DNA from: DAOUAG01 sp034432935
GTDB lineage: Bacteria; Chloroflexota; Dehalococcoidia; SM23-28-2; RBG-16-64-32
Assembly: GCA_034432935.1 (NCBI GenBank)
Contig: DAOUBD010000048.1
Span: 1-64,000 of the forward strand
DNA: 64,000 nucleotides
Reading direction: 5' to 3'
Below the pieces are notes generated by a model, which worked only from the letters and a program-made list of their open reading frames with translations, did not search any database and was not told the origin of the DNA. Position numbers and translations under genes: made by a program. Below are positions 1-8,575 of this stretch, piece after piece (position 1 is the first letter of the stretch; every line of letters begins with the position of its first letter).

Positions 1-1
1 T

Positions 2-706
2 CCGGAGGCAGCGGAGGAGCTGTGCCGGCGGCTGCGAGAGGGCCTGGGGCCGGAGTACCCCTTGTACTTCAGCAGCTTTGCCATCGCCCGCTATCATCGC
101 TCCTTCCCCTTCGATGTCTTCGCAGCCCACTGCACGGGGGCAGCGCCCCAGGTGTACTGGAACGCCTTCTCCTGGCCCATGGCCGAGGCGCTGGCGCTGA
201 TGTATGAAGACTACGCTGGGCTGGGCATCCCCCCTGAGCGGATCTTTCCTGCCGGCGGCCTATATGAGGAGGACAACGTGCGCTACCCGCAGCCAACGGA
301 CGTCCGGGGGTTTGCGGCGATGGCCGCGGCCAGGGGCTCGCCGGGGGTGAGCTTCTGGTCCTACGAGCACATGAGCCAAGAGATGTGGGAGGCCGTGCGG
401 GAAGCCGCAATCGGGCCAGAGGAGGGCGCTATGTCTAGCCAAGAGTTCGACGAGGTGATGCGACAAGTCAAGGACCTATCCGCGCGCCTGGAGCGCCTCG
501 AGGCCCAGGTGGGAGCCCTCGTGTCGGCGTCGCCGCCGGCGCCTCAGCCGGTCCGCACCTACACTGTGCAGCCGGGGGACACCCTCTCCGGCATCGCCGC
601 CAAGTTGGGCCTGCCCGGGTGGCAAGGGCTGTATGAAGCCAACGCCGCCATCATCGGGCCAGACCCGAACCTCATCTATCCCGGGCAGGTGCTGTCCGTT
701 CCCTAG
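2..706 (+). CDS. LysM-domain protein, C-terminal part (5' end outside window)
   Basis: The frame is open from base 2, so the gene begins upstream of the window; about 234 residues are visible. The first ~140 residues are rich in Trp, Tyr and Phe and end in a stretch reading like the last strands of a TIM-barrel glycoside-hydrolase-like domain, but I cannot name a family. A short coiled-coil-like segment (about bases 430-520) and a Pro/Ala linker follow. The last ~50 residues are a LysM peptidoglycan-binding repeat (YTVQPGDTLSGIA at its start, LIYPGQVL at its end). Such proteins act at the cell wall. It ends 5 bp from a convergent acyl-CoA dehydrogenase gene. Confidence 0.75.
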   Translation, partial: PEAAEELCRRLREGLGPEYPLYFSSFAIARYHRSFPFDVFAAHCTGAAPQVYWNAFSWPMAEALALMYEDYAGLGIPPERIFPAGGLYEEDNVRYPQPTDVRGFAAMAAARGSPGVSFWSYEHMSQEMWEAVREAAIGPEEGAMSSQEFDEVMRQVKDLSARLERLEAQVGALVSASPPAPQPVRTYTVQPGDTLSGIAAKLGLPGWQGLYEANAAIIGPDPNLIYPGQVLSVP

Positions 707-711
707 CGTCC

Positions 712-1935
712 TCACAGTAGGTCGCCAGTGGCGGCCCGGGTGCTGCCGCGCTCCTTGTAGGCGGCGATAACGTTGCGGGCGATGGTCTGCATATGGACCT
801 CGTCGGCGCCATCGGCCAGGCGGGCGAAGCGGGCGCCCCTCATCATCGCCTCCAACGGCGTGTCCTTGCTGATGCCCAGCGCGCCGTGCACCTGGATGGC
901 GCGGTCGATGATGCGCCAGAGGGCGTTGGCCACGTGGACCTTAGCCATGGAGACCTCCTGGCGGAAGGGGAGCCCCTTTTCGATCTTATAGGCGGCGTGC
1001 AAGACCATGAGCTTGCCCGTGTACAGCTCCATAGCGGACTCTGCCATCATCCACTGGATGGCCTGCTTCTCCGCCAGGTATGAGCCGTGGGCGTAGCGCT
1101 TCAGCGCCCGGTCCACCAGCATCTCCAGCGCCACCTCGGCCTGGCCTATCCAGCGCATGCAGTGGGCCAGCCGGGCCGGCCCAAGGCGGTACTGCCCCAG
1201 GCGGTGGCCGTCGCCCCGGCCGCCGAGCATGTTCTCTTTGGGCACCCGGACGTTGGTGAGCCGCAGCTCCGGGTGGTTGCCCGCTCCGGCCATCGTCTCT
1301 ACGTCCCGCACGATCTCGAACCCCTCGGCGGGCAGGTCGATGATGAAGGCGGAGTTGCGGGCCTGGGGCGGATCGGCATCGGGGTCGGTGCAGGCGATGA
1401 GGATGCCGAACTTGGCTCCCTTGGCGCCGGAGGAGAACCACTTGTGGCCGTTGATCACCCATTCGTCCCCCTCGAGCACCGCCGTGGTCTGGATGAGGGT
1501 GGGGTCGGAGCCCGCCACCTCGGGCTCGGTCATGGCGAAGAAGGAGCGGCACGTCCCCTCAGCCAGCGGGCGCAGGTACTTCTCCTTCTGTTCCGGCGTG
1601 CCCCAGTGCAGGATGGTGTGCATATTGCCCTCGTCCGGGGCCTGGGCGTTGATGACGAAGGGGCCCAACATGGTACGGCCCGCTTCGGCGGAAACGAAGG
1701 CCATCGCCGTGGGGCCAAGGCCCATTCCCCCCCACTCCGGCGGCAGGTGCGGGTTCCACAGCCCCTGGGCCCGGGCCTTCTGCCGCATCTCCATGATGGC
1801 CCGGACGTAGGCGCTACGATCCGCTTCCTCTCGCAGGAGCTCGCGCTCCCTCGGGCGAACCTCCTCCTCCATGAACCGCCGCACCTTCAGGCGGACTTCC
1901 TCGACGTCTGGCGGCAGGTTAAAATCGATGGGCAT
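712..1935 (-). CDS. Acyl-CoA dehydrogenase, ACAD11-like
   Basis: FAD-dependent acyl-CoA dehydrogenase of about 407 residues, normal for the family. It carries the FAD-binding MTEPEVAGSD region and the C-terminal ALGISKDTPL and RLADGADEVH motifs. It resembles the dehydrogenase half of human ACAD10/ACAD11 (the NAQAPDEGNM segment and GPARLAHCMRW are close to that group), which act on 4-hydroxyacyl-CoA after phosphorylation. I chose the ATG at 1935 because AGAGGTGA lies 6 bases upstream and the protein then starts MPIDFNLPP; a longer frame to 2028 looks like leader. The divergent neighbour at 2052 is an APH-fold kinase, the other half of the ACAD10/11 pair, which supports this substrate class. 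Substrate not proven. Confidence 0.88.
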   Translation of the reverse strand: MPIDFNLPPDVEEVRLKVRRFMEEEVRPRERELLREEADRSAYVRAIMEMRQKARAQGLWNPHLPPEWGGMGLGPTAMAFVSAEAGRTMLGPFVINAQAPDEGNMHTILHWGTPEQKEKYLRPLAEGTCRSFFAMTEPEVAGSDPTLIQTTAVLEGDEWVINGHKWFSSGAKGAKFGILIACTDPDADPPQARNSAFIIDLPAEGFEIVRDVETMAGAGNHPELRLTNVRVPKENMLGGRGDGHRLGQYRLGPARLAHCMRWIGQAEVALEMLVDRALKRYAHGSYLAEKQAIQWMMAESAMELYTGKLMVLHAAYKIEKGLPFRQEVSMAKVHVANALWRIIDRAIQVHGALGISKDTPLEAMMRGARFARLADGADEVHMQTIARNVIAAYKERGSTRAATGDLL

Positions 1936-2051
1936 GGACTCACCTCTTCCCTTAACGTTAACTGGTGGCCCCCTAGCCGCTGTTATTGTAGACGCAGGCG
2001 GCCCTGGTGTCACCGTGGGCTGCGCCAACGCCCGGAAACGGGGGGCCGGAC

Positions 2052-3101
2052 GTGCCTGAGTCGCCCCCGGGGCTGGACCTGGAGCGGCTGCTGCCCTGGT
2101 TCCGGGAGCACATCGCTTCGGTGCCGGAGCTGACGGCCCGCGTCATCGGACACGGCCGGTCCAACATCACCTACCGGCTGGACGGCGACGGGCAGACGTG
2201 GGTGCTGCGGCGTCCGCCCCTGTCTCACGTCCAGGCCACGGCCCACGATATGGGGCGCGAGTTCCGGGTCATCTCTGCCCTGCACCCGACGGGGTTCCCC
2301 GTGCCCAAGCCCTACGTCTTCTGCCCTGACGAGTCGGTGATCGGCGCCCAGTTCTACGTAATGGAGTTCGTGGACGGGTTCATCGCCGTCGATCCCCAAG
2401 AGGTGGCGGCCAGGTTCGACGAAACTCAGCGGCGGCGCATCGGCGAGGAGCTCATCGATGTGCTGGCCCACTTGCACTCCTTTGTCCCCGAGGAGATAGG
2501 GCTGGGGGACTTCGGGCGGCCGCAGGGTTACCTGGAGCGGCAGGTCCGCCGCTTCTCCCAGCAGTTGGAGCAAATAAGGTACCGGGAGACGCCCGAGATG
2601 GACGAGCTGGCCCGGCGGCTAGCCCGGGCCATCCCGGCGGAGCGCAAGCCCGGCATCGTCCACGGGGACTATCGTCTCGATAATGCCATCCTAAGCCCCG
2701 ATGGCCGCATCATCGCCGTCCTGGACTGGGAAATGAGCACTCTGGGCGACTCCCTGGCGGACCTGGGGATGCTGCGCATGTACTGGCCAGACCGGGGTAC
2801 CGAGACGGCGACTTTCGCGGTTGCCGGCGCCTCCGTGATGGTCCTGCCTGGTTTTCCCACCTGGGAGCAAGCGGCGGCCCGCTATCAGGAGAAGAGCGGG
2901 ACGGACCTGAGGGATCTGGACTTCTACACGGTACTGGCGCATTTCAAACTGGCGGTGATCCTGGAAAACATGTACAAGCGCTATCTGGCCGGCGGCACCG
3001 TCGGTTCCGGGTTCGAGATCATCGGCCAGCAGGCGGTCCTTTTGGCTCGCCGCGGCCTGGCGGTGGCGGACGCCTCTTCGGTGCCGGCGCTTCGGGGGTA
3101 G
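2052..3101 (+). CDS. APH-family phosphotransferase (ACAD10/11 kinase-domain-like)
   Basis: Aminoglycoside phosphotransferase/choline-kinase-fold protein. The catalytic loop IVHGDYRLDN and the metal-binding VLDWEMSTLGD segment are intact, so it is probably an active small-molecule kinase. Proteins of this subgroup form the N-terminal half of vertebrate ACAD10/ACAD11 and in bacteria sit beside an acyl-CoA dehydrogenase, as here (712-1935, divergent). The inferred role is phosphorylation of a 4-hydroxyacyl (or similar) group so the partner dehydrogenase can remove it. The GTG at 2052 is preceded by a G-run and places the first conserved residues close to the start; an upstream GTG at 2007 is also possible and would add 15 residues. 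Antibiotic resistance is unlikely given the neighbour. Confidence 0.82.
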   Translation: MPESPPGLDLERLLPWFREHIASVPELTARVIGHGRSNITYRLDGDGQTWVLRRPPLSHVQATAHDMGREFRVISALHPTGFPVPKPYVFCPDESVIGAQFYVMEFVDGFIAVDPQEVAARFDETQRRRIGEELIDVLAHLHSFVPEEIGLGDFGRPQGYLERQVRRFSQQLEQIRYRETPEMDELARRLARAIPAERKPGIVHGDYRLDNAILSPDGRIIAVLDWEMSTLGDSLADLGMLRMYWPDRGTETATFAVAGASVMVLPGFPTWEQAAARYQEKSGTDLRDLDFYTVLAHFKLAVILENMYKRYLAGGTVGSGFEIIGQQAVLLARRGLAVADASSVPALRG

Positions 3102-3123
3102 CCGACGGTCTATCCTGCGGCCG

Positions 3124-3921
3124 TCAGCTCTGCTGCGCGGGATCCGGGCTGAGGAACCGAATAGCGGGAGGGATCAGGCGGCGCGGGCGGCCGTAGACGA
3201 TGCCCATCACTTCGCCGGCCAGGGAGTCGTCGTGCACGAACTCCAGCACGCCTGCCGCCACCTCCTCCGGCTCCAAGAGGGGCATCCGGGCCGTGGCCTC
3301 CGGCGGAAGCCCGGCGCCGGCCACCTGCTGGTCGCGCCGGGTCACCATAGGGGTGTTGACGACCCCGGGGCAGACGCAGTTGACCCGGATGTTGGCCTCT
3401 TCCTTGAGGAAGGCCAGGGAGCGGGTGAACCCGACGACGCCGTGTTTGGCGGCAGCATAGATGGGGTCCGGCAGGAAGGCGATGACGCCGGCCAAGGAGG
3501 CCGTGTTGACGATGACGCCGCCGCCCCTGCGCCGCATGGCCGGCACCGCAGCCTGGGTTCCGGCGATAACCCCCCAAAGGTCAACCGAGAGCGTGCGCTC
3601 CCAGAGCTCCCGCGGCGCCGCTGGGAAGCGAGGCCGCGGCGTGTTGATGCCGGCATTGTTGTGCAGGATGTCCAGCCCGCCGTAGAGCTCCTCGGCGAAG
3701 GCCACCATGCGCTCCACGTCCGCGGGCCTGGTTACGTCAGTGTGCACGAAGGCGGCGACGCAACCAGCGTTTTCTAGCAACCGGACCGTTTCGTAGCCGC
3801 CCTCGTCGTCCACGTCGGCCACCACCACGGTGGCACCCTCGCGTCCGAGGGCCAGGGCGGTGGCCCTGCCGATGCCCGAACCCGCGCCGGTCACGAGGGC
3901 TACTTTACCTTTGGGGTCCAT
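3124..3921 (-). CDS. SDR-family NAD(P)-dependent oxidoreductase
   Basis: Classical short-chain dehydrogenase of 265 residues. The cofactor-binding TGAGSGIG glycine motif, an NNAG motif and the catalytic YAAAK (Tyr-x3-Lys) with an upstream Ser are all present, so it should oxidise or reduce a hydroxyl/keto substrate with NAD(P). The ATG at 3921 gives MDPKGKVALVTG and has AAGGAG 8-9 bases upstream; the frame continues further up but without a recognisable protein. It converges with the kinase gene at 3101. The substrate cannot be read from the sequence; a hydroxyacyl-CoA, steroid or alcohol are all possible in this CoA-metabolism neighbourhood. Confidence 0.88.
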   Translation of the reverse strand: MDPKGKVALVTGAGSGIGRATALALGREGATVVVADVDDEGGYETVRLLENAGCVAAFVHTDVTRPADVERMVAFAEELYGGLDILHNNAGINTPRPRFPAAPRELWERTLSVDLWGVIAGTQAAVPAMRRRGGGVIVNTASLAGVIAFLPDPIYAAAKHGVVGFTRSLAFLKEEANIRVNCVCPGVVNTPMVTRRDQQVAGAGLPPEATARMPLLEPEEVAAGVLEFVHDDSLAGEVMGIVYGRPRRLIPPAIRFLSPDPAQQS

Positions 3922-4026
3922 GCCGTGGCTCCTTCCTCTACGCGCCGAGGCCTCTCGATGTCCCCGGGCGCCTCTCCTGCGCACCTGAAGTCTGGCGCAC
4001 AGGCGAGAGTGGCGCAAGCCACGGTT

Positions 4027-5178
4027 CTAGACCGCCTGCGGTTGATAGACGCAGGAGGGATCCGACTCCAGATAGTCGCCGGTAACGGCCCAGGCTCGGG
4101 CCCGGCTGCCCCCGCAGACGATCCGGTACTCGCAGGCCCCGCACTTGCCCTTGAGCTTGTCCGGGTCCCGCAGGTCGCGGAAGAGCTGCGAGTTGCGATA
4201 GATGTCGGCGAAGGACCGGTCCCGGATGTTGGCGGCTGCCACCGGCAGGAACCCCGACGGGCAGACTTCGCCGATATGGGAGATGAAGGCGAAGCCGCGG
4301 GCGTCGTTGACGCCCATGGCCGGCCGGTCCAGGCCGTCCTGGAACCGGTAACCAGCGCCGGCGATGGGCCGGGTGGGCGCCTTGCCCTGGGCCCGCTCCT
4401 GCCGGGCCCGCTGGATGGCCACACGGCGGTAGGCGGGGGCCGCTGTGCTCTTGATATCGAAAGGCGCTGTCTGCGAGAGGTCGTACAACCAGTTGAAGAC
4501 CCGCTCGTGCTCTTCAGCGGAGATCATGTCGTCCAGCTTGCCCCTGCCCGTGGGCACCAGGAAGAACACGCTCCATTGCACAGCCCCGGCCTCTTGCACG
4601 ATGTCCACCATTCGCTCCAAGACGTTGACGTTGTAGCGGCTGACGGTGGTGTTGATCTGGAGCGTCAGGCCCGCCTCCCGCACGTACTGCATGATGCGCA
4701 TGGTGCGCTCGAAGGTGCCCGGGAAGCCTCGGAACTGGTCATGGGCCTCGGCCGTCGGGCCGTCCAGGCTCACGGCGATGCGGCTGACGCCCGCTTCTCG
4801 CACCCGGGCCAGGTTCTTGGGGGTAACTAGGGCCGTGGCGCTGGGAGTGAGGGCGGTCCGCAACCCCTTGCTAACGGCGTAAGCCATAAGGTCATAGACG
4901 TCCCGCCGCATCAGGGGGTCGCCGCCGGTGAAGATAAGTATCGGGTTGCCGGCTTCGCGGACTTGGTCGATGACCCGGAGGGCCTCCTCGTGGTTGAGTT
5001 GGCGGGGGTCCGGCTTCGGCTGGGCCGTGGCCCGGCAGTGGAGGCAGGCCAGAGCGCAGGCGCGGGTCACCTCCCAGGCCACCGTGAAGGGAGCCAGGTC
5101 GAAGTTGGCCTCAGCCAGGAGGGCGTCGTTCCTCTTGCGGAGGGCCTGGGCCTCGGCTCGGACGGAGGGCGTCCTCAT
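4027..5178 (-). CDS. Radical SAM/SPASM protein, AhbD/TIGR04053-like
   Basis: 383-residue radical SAM protein. The CxxxCxxC motif binding the SAM-cleaving 4Fe-4S cluster is at Cys41, Cys45 and Cys48, followed by the GGDP motif. The C-terminus has the SPASM cysteine set (CPSGF, then CGACEYRIVCGG). It resembles AhbD (heme b synthase of the siroheme-dependent route), but features such as LTPSAT and WSVFFLVPTGRG fit the TIGR04053 group better, whose reaction is not settled as far as I know. Its ATG overlaps the stop of the AhbC-like gene (ATGA at 5175-5178), so the two are translationally coupled. I infer a heme-modifying role supplying heme to the b-heme gamma subunits nearby. Confidence 0.8.
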   Translation of the reverse strand: MRTPSVRAEAQALRKRNDALLAEANFDLAPFTVAWEVTRACALACLHCRATAQPKPDPRQLNHEEALRVIDQVREAGNPILIFTGGDPLMRRDVYDLMAYAVSKGLRTALTPSATALVTPKNLARVREAGVSRIAVSLDGPTAEAHDQFRGFPGTFERTMRIMQYVREAGLTLQINTTVSRYNVNVLERMVDIVQEAGAVQWSVFFLVPTGRGKLDDMISAEEHERVFNWLYDLSQTAPFDIKSTAAPAYRRVAIQRARQERAQGKAPTRPIAGAGYRFQDGLDRPAMGVNDARGFAFISHIGEVCPSGFLPVAAANIRDRSFADIYRNSQLFRDLRDPDKLKGKCGACEYRIVCGGSRARAWAVTGDYLESDPSCVYQPQAV

Positions 5179-6431
5179 ACGGCCTCCCTGGCGGCCTGCT
5201 GCACTGGCACCGGCCAGCGGGCAGCCTCGTCGGCGGCCTCGGTGCCGGGCTCGATGCCGATCTCCTCGTCCGTGAGGTAGCAGGCCGGATCGGGCGCCAG
5301 GAAATCGTCGAAGTAGCTTTCGGCCCGGGCGCGCAGGTTGCCGTTGCAGAGGTCCAGGAACTGGCAGTGAGCGCAGCGGCCCTTCAGGTGCCTCTGGCGG
5401 TCGCGCAAGATCGCCATCCGCGGGTGCGAGGTGTCGGTCCAGATTTCGCTGAAGGGCCGCTGGCGCACGTTGCCGAAGCTGTAGTGCCAGGAGAACTGGT
5501 CGGCATGCACCTCTCCGGTGGGGTCTATGGAGGTGACGGCCACACCCGACTGGTTGCCCCCGTTCCACGATAGGAGCTTGCGCACCTCCTCCGCTCGTTC
5601 CGGCTCCCGCCGCTTGAGGTAGAGGTAGAGGTAGGCGCTGTCGCAGTGGTTGTCGACGGTCAGGATCTCCTTGCTTACGCCCCGGTCTTCGAAGTCCTTG
5701 GCCCGCGCGAAGAGGTAGTCCATGGTGCGCCGGGTGTCCAAGGGGTCCAGGTCGTACTTCCGCACCCGTCCGCCCCTTCCGGCGTAGGCCAGGTGGTACA
5801 TGCAGAAGCGGGGTATCTCCTCCTGCTCCAAGAGGTCGAGGATGGCGGGCACCTGGTCCACGTTCTTCTGGTGGAGGGTGAAGCGGACGCCCACCTTCAC
5901 GCCCGCCTGCCGGCAGCGGCGGATGCCATCCAGGGAGGCCCGGAAGGCGCCCTTCTTGCCCCGCAGCTTGTCGTGCACCGCCTCGATGCCGTCCAGGCTG
6001 ATGCCGACGTAGGCGAAGCCAGCGTCCCGGATGCGGGCGGCCACATCATCCGTGATGAGAACGCCATTGGTAGAGAGAACGCAACGCAACCCCCGGGCGC
6101 TGGCCCTGGCGGCGAGCTGGAAGAGGTCTTCTCGCAGCAGCGGTTCGCCGCCGGAGAAGATGATGGTGGGGGCGCCGAACGCCGCCACGTCGTCGATGAG
6201 GCGCAGGCCTTCTTCCGTCGTCAGCTCCCCAGGGAAGGGCCGGTCTGCGGCCTCGGCGTAGCACTGGAAGCAAAACAGGTTGCACCGGCGCGTCGTGTTC
6301 CAGACGATCACCGGCTTCTTGTCCTCGGAGTAGTGGACCAGGTGCGGGGGCAGGGTCCTCGTTGAGCGGCCATGGAGAAGGAGGTCCCCGGGGCGCACCG
6401 TCCCATCTAGTAGCCTCGACAACGGCAGCAT
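5175..6431 (-). CDS. Radical SAM/SPASM protein, AhbC/NirJ-like
   Basis: 418 residues, with the radical SAM motif at Cys50, Cys54 and Cys57 and a C-terminal SPASM region ending in ACYLTDEEIG. The N-terminus (LLDGTVRPGD, then DKKPVIVWN and RRCNL) is close to what I remember of AhbC, the 12,18-didecarboxysiroheme deacetylase of the alternative heme pathway. NirJ of heme d1 synthesis is a homologue and cannot be excluded. The start at 6431 (ATG, with GAGAGG upstream) fits the family N-terminus; a TTG at 6506 would add 25 unlikely residues. First gene of a two-gene operon whose upstream region holds a copy of the composite element (6519-6560). Confidence 0.82.
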   Translation of the reverse strand: MLPLSRLLDGTVRPGDLLLHGRSTRTLPPHLVHYSEDKKPVIVWNTTRRCNLFCFQCYAEAADRPFPGELTTEEGLRLIDDVAAFGAPTIIFSGGEPLLREDLFQLAARASARGLRCVLSTNGVLITDDVAARIRDAGFAYVGISLDGIEAVHDKLRGKKGAFRASLDGIRRCRQAGVKVGVRFTLHQKNVDQVPAILDLLEQEEIPRFCMYHLAYAGRGGRVRKYDLDPLDTRRTMDYLFARAKDFEDRGVSKEILTVDNHCDSAYLYLYLKRREPERAEEVRKLLSWNGGNQSGVAVTSIDPTGEVHADQFSWHYSFGNVRQRPFSEIWTDTSHPRMAILRDRQRHLKGRCAHCQFLDLCNGNLRARAESYFDDFLAPDPACYLTDEEIGIEPGTEAADEAARWPVPVQQAAREAV

Positions 6432-6518
6432 CCTGACTAGCCTCTCTTTCAGGCGCCATGGCGGCCCACTCGGCCGCTCCGGCGCTGCAACTCCAGTAAA
6501 GCGCAAAGGGGGCGTCTT

Positions 6519-6560
6519 CCGCCAGTCCGGGTTGGCCCCATTTTGAGGTAGAGCTTTGTC
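6519..6560 (-). promoter_or_regulatory. Composite promoter element, copy 1 (upstream of ahbC-like gene)
   Basis: Read on the minus strand: CAAAGCTCTAC, three bases, AAAAT, GGGGCCAA, then CCCGGACTGGCGG. It aligns block by block with the stronger copies at 21888 and 29915, but the second block carries insertions. Likely an activator box plus -10 for the radical SAM operon. Confidence 0.45.
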
Positions 6561-6717
6561 CTATGCCCGAGCATCTTAGGATGTGCCTATGGAGACAGGT
6601 GGAACCTAACGGCTGTATCTATTAGTATAGCCATGCAGGACCGATGTGCGCCGGCGAATAGGGGCGTCCCAAAGCGGTCGCCGCCGGGCGCAGTTAGTTT
6701 CCCGAGAGGAGGAGACG

Positions 6718-7194
6718 GTGACTCCAACACGGCACGGCAGGGTGAGATTGGCCCTGATCCTCGGCGGCATCGTGGCTGCCGCCGCCTTGGCTGCGGCAGC
6801 CTGTGGCGGCGGGGGCGACGACAGCTCCGGCAGCACACCCGCGGCGACGCAGGGCGGAGGCGGTAGCAGCGGCGGAGGCGCGGTCATCCTCGACTGGACG
6901 ATGGGCGACAACTTCTTCGAACAAGCTGGCCAGAAGAACCCCACGATAGAGGTGAGCGCGGGCGCCTCCGTCACCGTGAACCTGGAGAACAAGGGCACGG
7001 CCATCCACAACATGCGCTTCGCCGGCGAAGACAACACCTACAACAACGCGGACGACGCTGTCTCTGACCCCAACCTATTGCAGGCGGGGCAGAAGGCGGT
7101 CCTCAAGTTCACGGCACCCAAGAAGGCGGGGACGTACAACTACCAGTGTGACTTCCACCCCACAGACATGAAGGGTACGGTGGTTGTAAAGTAA
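6718..7194 (+). CDS. Cupredoxin-domain (blue copper) lipoprotein
   Basis: Small secreted electron carrier of about 158 residues. The N-terminus has Arg residues, a hydrophobic segment and an Ala-rich cleavage region ending at Cys29 followed by Gly/Asp/Ser, as in a lipoprotein signal. After a Gly/Ser linker comes a cupredoxin fold with the type 1 copper ligands visible: His in AIHNM, then Cys, His and Met in YQCDFHPTDM. The GTG at 6718 was chosen because GAGAGGAGGAG lies immediately upstream; a longer frame from 6646 adds only arginine-rich sequence. By position it may shuttle electrons to NosZ or from the molybdoenzymes encoded next door. It faces the AhbC-like gene divergently. Confidence 0.85.
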   Translation: MTPTRHGRVRLALILGGIVAAAALAAAACGGGGDDSSGSTPAATQGGGGSSGGGAVILDWTMGDNFFEQAGQKNPTIEVSAGASVTVNLENKGTAIHNMRFAGEDNTYNNADDAVSDPNLLQAGQKAVLKFTAPKKAGTYNYQCDFHPTDMKGTVVVK

Positions 7195-7243
7195 CCTCGG
7201 CCCCCGTTGCCGAAGGACCTCCGCGCCGCGGCGGCAGTGGGTG

Positions 7244-8575
7244 CTAGGGCTCGCTGGCCGGCTTCTTGCCCAGGGGGCGCGTCGCTAGAACGACTATGCC
7301 GCCGGCCGTCTGCACGGCGAAGGCCAGGAGGAAGGAAGGGATAGCAGCGCCCAGCCAGGTGTGCTCCTCCGTCAGCGGGTAGGGCAGGCCGAGGAGATCG
7401 GCAAAGAGCCAGCGGGTCGCATCCTGCCACCAGGCGGCGTCCGGGGGCGCTATCCAATGGTAGAGGGCGAAGCCCAGGAGCCACGCGGCCGCCGCCCAAA
7501 CGCCGCCGGCCCGCAGGCCGGATGTCCGCGCTAGGATCTGGTCTGCCACCAGCACACCGGAAAGAGGGACGAAGGCAGAGGCCAACACCAGAACGGAGCC
7601 CTCGAGACGGAGGAAGTCGAAGGCGGCGGCGAGGACCGCTGCGCCCGTGCCGGCTATGAGCGTCCCACGGCGCTCTCCCACCGGCGCCAGCGCCGCCAGG
7701 GCCAGGCCCCCGGAGCGAGCGTTGGCGAAGGACTCATCGCTCTGGAGGACCATCAGGATCAAGAGCGCCGCCAGGCTCATGTTCATGCCCGCTACGAAAC
7801 CGGCTATGTCGCCGCTTTCCGTCGCCGGCAGATAGACGACGCCCAGGTACCCCAGCCAGGCGGTGGTGGCCAGGAAGCCCAGGAAGGCGCCGCCCGTGGT
7901 GGCCGTGACGGTGCGGCCGTGGCGGCCGTAGTCCGCGGCCAGAGGCAACCAGAGCAGCGGCGCCACCAGCATGACGTCCACCGCCTGCCAGAACTCCGGC
8001 CATCCGCCCGCGGCGGGCCGCCGTAGGTAGGATGGCACCTCGAACTCCAGATAGGCCGAAAGGGTGATGACAAGGGCGACTATGAGCATCAGCCAGACGC
8101 CGCCGCGTCGCAGCAGCTTGCGGACGAAGAACTCGGGACCGGCCAGGGCCAGCGCGATCCCGATGGCGCCGAAGAGGAGGGCCCAGAGGGGCCGCAGGCC
8201 CACCCCCAGCGCCTGGTCGCTCACCAGGGCGGCTGCGCTGGCGATCACCGAGAGGACCAGCGCCCCCACCGCGATGTGCCGGGCCAGGAGGATGGCGGTC
8301 GCGGCCTTCCCGGCCCGCGGGCCGAGGAGGGACTCCAGGAGGCCGGCGGTAGTGAGGCCGGTGGCGGCGCCGATGGCGGCCATGGCGGCAACCAGAAGGG
8401 AGCCCAAGAGGGCCGCCACTAGGACGGCCAGGAAGGCCCGCTCCAGGCTCAAGGCCGGCACCAGCAGGGAGCCGAAGGGCATGGCGTAGAGGCTGATGCC
8501 GATGGCTGCCCAGAGGGCGGCCTGGTCCCACAGGCTGAAGGTGCGCCCAGATTGCGGGATGGGTTCGCGGCTCAT
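7244..8575 (-). CDS. NCS1/cytosine-permease-type membrane transporter
   Basis: About 443 residues with 11-12 hydrophobic segments and the N-terminal FSLWDQAALW/SLYAMPFGSL pattern of the purine-cytosine permease (NCS1) superfamily. No other domain is visible. Its ATG at 8575 overlaps the stop of the molybdoenzyme alpha gene upstream (ATGA at 8572-8575), so it is translationally coupled and is the last gene of the nine-gene operon. NCS1 members import nucleobases, hydantoins, thiamine precursors and related compounds. In this setting it may bring in the molybdoenzyme substrate or a cofactor precursor, but the sequence does not say which. An earlier start at 8680 lies inside the neighbour and is rejected. 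Confidence 0.75.
   Translation of the reverse strand: MSREPIPQSGRTFSLWDQAALWAAIGISLYAMPFGSLLVPALSLERAFLAVLVAALLGSLLVAAMAAIGAATGLTTAGLLESLLGPRAGKAATAILLARHIAVGALVLSVIASAAALVSDQALGVGLRPLWALLFGAIGIALALAGPEFFVRKLLRRGGVWLMLIVALVITLSAYLEFEVPSYLRRPAAGGWPEFWQAVDVMLVAPLLWLPLAADYGRHGRTVTATTGGAFLGFLATTAWLGYLGVVYLPATESGDIAGFVAGMNMSLAALLILMVLQSDESFANARSGGLALAALAPVGERRGTLIAGTGAAVLAAAFDFLRLEGSVLVLASAFVPLSGVLVADQILARTSGLRAGGVWAAAAWLLGFALYHWIAPPDAAWWQDATRWLFADLLGLPYPLTEEHTWLGAAIPSFLLAFAVQTAGGIVVLATRPLGKKPASEP

Noticed and set aside
2052..3101. Aminoglycoside resistance kinase
   Set aside because: The fold is shared, but the neighbour and motifs fit the acyl-CoA-linked ACAD10/11 kinase group.
5175..6431. Definite NirJ of heme d1 synthesis
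   Set aside because: The N-terminus fits AhbC better and no nirE, nirF or nirS is in the window; kept only as an alternative.
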